A DNA stretch of 64,000 nucleotides, taken from Rusavskia elegans (Eukaryota > Ascomycota > Lecanoromycetes > Teloschistales > Teloschistaceae). The notes under the pieces were generated by a model, which was not told where the DNA came from, did no database searches, and worked only from the letters and a program-made list of their open reading frames with translations. The stretch lies in the NCBI GenBank assembly GCA_011316305.1, contig SAUG01000046.1, positions 186,001-250,000 of the forward strand, written 5' to 3'. Of this stretch, positions 62,438 through 64,000 are shown one piece after another. How positions within the stretch are numbered: position 1 is the first letter of the stretch; every line of letters starts with the position of its first letter. The position numbers and the translations under genes are program-made.

Positions 62438-64000
62438 ATGTTGGCTTTCCTCTTCGCATCGAAAGCCCTCGCGCTTTGGGCAGCGGCGTCGGGATTCTTG
62501 GGCTACACCCTACTTATCAACGATGCCCCAGCCAGGGCACTGCAAGCATATGCGAAACTGGGGGTCCAGCTAACGCTCGAGTCGCCCAAGCTTCTTGCTC
62601 GTTCGGCCCCAGTAACTCGTATCTCTTTTGGTGAACCACTGTTCCCAATGGTAAGTCTATGCCGTCCTCAGATTAGGGCAGTCACCATTCGGTCTGGCTG
62701 ACCATCGACTCAGGCTCCTTCTGTCAACGTGCCTGGCGCTCCTATAAATGTGTCACAGAACTCCACCGTCGATTTCACGATGTCGGATGCTCACACCACG
62801 GAGCCATCATACAACTCATCAGCAGCGGCATCCACATTTGCTCCGACCAAGACACACAATTCTCCCCGGTATTTACCTGTCCTTGGACCAAGGATGAACT
62901 TCACTCTTCCAACAGCTCTTGTTGAGCGAGCCCAGTCTCTGCCGCCCTACTCGTTGTTGGCAAACCAATTGCTATCTGCACCTTTGCCATATGGTCTAAT
63001 CAGACCCATCAGGGTCTTGACCACCCAGCTATCGACGAACCTTGACCCTCATCTTGGCTTTATCGGCCTCGCTCTTGCCATTGTGCTTTGCATCATCTGG
63101 ATTTGCTACCAGGTGGGGCAAAAAGCGACAGCTCAGTCTGAGCAAGTCAAGAACTACGAAGTCCTTGAACTTGCATATCAAGACGCTGCCGCTTTGAACG
63201 ACATCCTTCGCAAAGCCAACGAAGACCTCCAAGGTCGAAATGACCACCTCGGCAGTATGCTCAGTTCTACCTTTGACATTATCATCCGCCAAGGCGATAG
63301 GGTCCAGGAGCTCACGGGTGAGTTTGAGCAAGCAACCGAAAGGAGCGAATTTTTCGAGGGGAATTGTAAGGTCCTTGTCCTTGAGAACAACAGACTTGCG
63401 CAGGTCAACACCAATCTCAGAGGTCGGAACCATAACCTCGGCTGCCAATTGAATGCTTCAAAAACTCGGTGTAATCGTCTGTTGGGAGAGGTCGATAAAT
63501 ACGGAACTCGGAATCAGCAATTGGAGGACGCAGCCAAAGTCTTGCAGTCGGAAAGGAACGAAGCTGTACAGGAACTCGGCAGCGTAAAGTGCGATCATGA
63601 CGCACTCGCGCAGAGAGCCGAAGACTACCAAATACGAGCGGAAAACAGCGAGAAAGCACATGCAGACTCGCAGTCGGAGGTCGAACGTATGGTAGCCGAA
63701 AACTCCAGATTGGCGACCGTCCACCGCGAGACGAAGCTCCGTCACGAGCAAGAGAAGGCGGAGATGACCGAGCAGCTTGCAAAGGCAACTAAAGAGCTAC
63801 ACGGTCTCAAGTCTCTGCCAAAGAGTACCAAGCCTCCCAAATCGGCTGCTCAGAAGCAACTTGAAAATGAGAACGCTAAACTCAAAAGTGATCTTAAGCA
63901 AGGCGAGCAGGAAAAGGAAGCCCTTCGCAAAGCTAACGAAGACTCGTCGAGTAGATTTGAGAGCCTGGAGGAGAAATGGAAGCAGAGTCAAGAAGAGGCA
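62438..64000 (+). CDS. Membrane-anchored coiled-coil protein (3' truncated by window edge)
   Basis: Exon 1 is 62438-62650 and exon 2 runs from 62714 past the end of the window without a stop; 500 residues are visible. The 63-nt intron is phase 0 (GTAAGT...TCAG). The N-terminus MLAFLFASKALALWAAASGF is a signal peptide or anchor. A Ser/Thr/Asn-rich region with N-glycosylation sequons (NVS, NST, NSS, NFT) follows, so it probably faces the secretory lumen. A second hydrophobic segment (~184-205, GFIGLALAIVLCIIWICYQV) then leads to a long coiled coil of at least 290 residues, rich in Glu, Lys, Asn and Gln (ALNDILRKANEDLQGRNDHL, KQLENENAKLKSDLKQGEQE). The family is unrecognised; the layout suggests a tether or scaffold at an internal membrane. 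Confidence 0.75.

Noticed and set aside
1..64000. CRISPR arrays, bacterial operons, viral or retroviral insertions
   Set aside because: No regularly spaced repeats, no Shine-Dalgarno-spaced gene runs, and no reverse transcriptase, integrase or capsid-like frames were found.

Overview
The window is nuclear DNA of a filamentous ascomycete (Pezizomycotina; Dothideomycetes-like is my best guess, not proven). The evidence is many short introns (mostly 42-132 nt) with GT..AG ends and CTAAC/CTAAT-type branch sites, fungal-only protein families (CAP10 glycosyltransferase, DUF2985, PigL_N/STAND N-terminal domain, LaeA-like methyltransferase) and an intron-containing elongator tRNA-Met. Genes lie on both strands with no operons; several neighbours are divergent and share short promoters. 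Exon models were built by hand: an intron was accepted when splice signals, reading phase and the conserved protein sequence agreed.

Left part (1-14.7 kb): the 3' end of a glycogenin gene, an F-box/LRR protein with a C-terminal CAAX box, a CAP10-type glycosyltransferase, a HerA/FtsK-like P-loop ATPase, a glutathione S-transferase, a tiny four-exon SF3b10 splicing-factor gene, a small coiled-coil protein and the tRNA adenosine deaminase TAD1.

Repeat-rich part (14.7-20 kb): an intact tRNA-Met(CAT) gene with a 27-nt intron, two tRNA-derived relics, decayed copies of a MITE-like element with TCCCTTCGTCTGCTA termini, an AT-rich degenerate repeat tract, a secreted FAD-linked (berberine-bridge-like) oxidoreductase and one copy of a second MITE family flanked by TA.

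Middle part (20-42 kb): a conserved hypothetical protein, Mediator subunit MED10, a LaeA-like methyltransferase, a second F-box protein, translation elongation factor 1-alpha (8 exons), a PigL_N-domain protein, the ribosome-biogenesis factor KRI1, an AT-rich stretch carrying the second copy of the TA-flanked MITE, then a head-to-head pair: an FHA-kinase gene with two apparent lesions and a charged five-exon protein of a fungal accessory family.

Right part (42-64 kb): mostly housekeeping. It holds a large conserved protein, a DUF2985 membrane protein, the ER UDP-galactose transporter HUT1, the clustered-mitochondria protein CLU1, homocitrate synthase (LYS20 type, 8 exons) divergent from tRNA-splicing endonuclease subunit SEN15 with a Gcn4/CPC1-type site between them, a polytopic membrane protein, a mitochondrial P-loop protein, molybdopterin synthase large subunit (MoaE/MOCS2B), a Nudix hydrolase and the 5' part of a membrane-anchored coiled-coil protein.

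I saw no biosynthetic gene cluster, CRISPR array or integrated virus. The least ordinary items are the HerA/FtsK-like ATPase, the damaged FHA kinase with its divergent partner, and the two MITE families with the tRNA relics.
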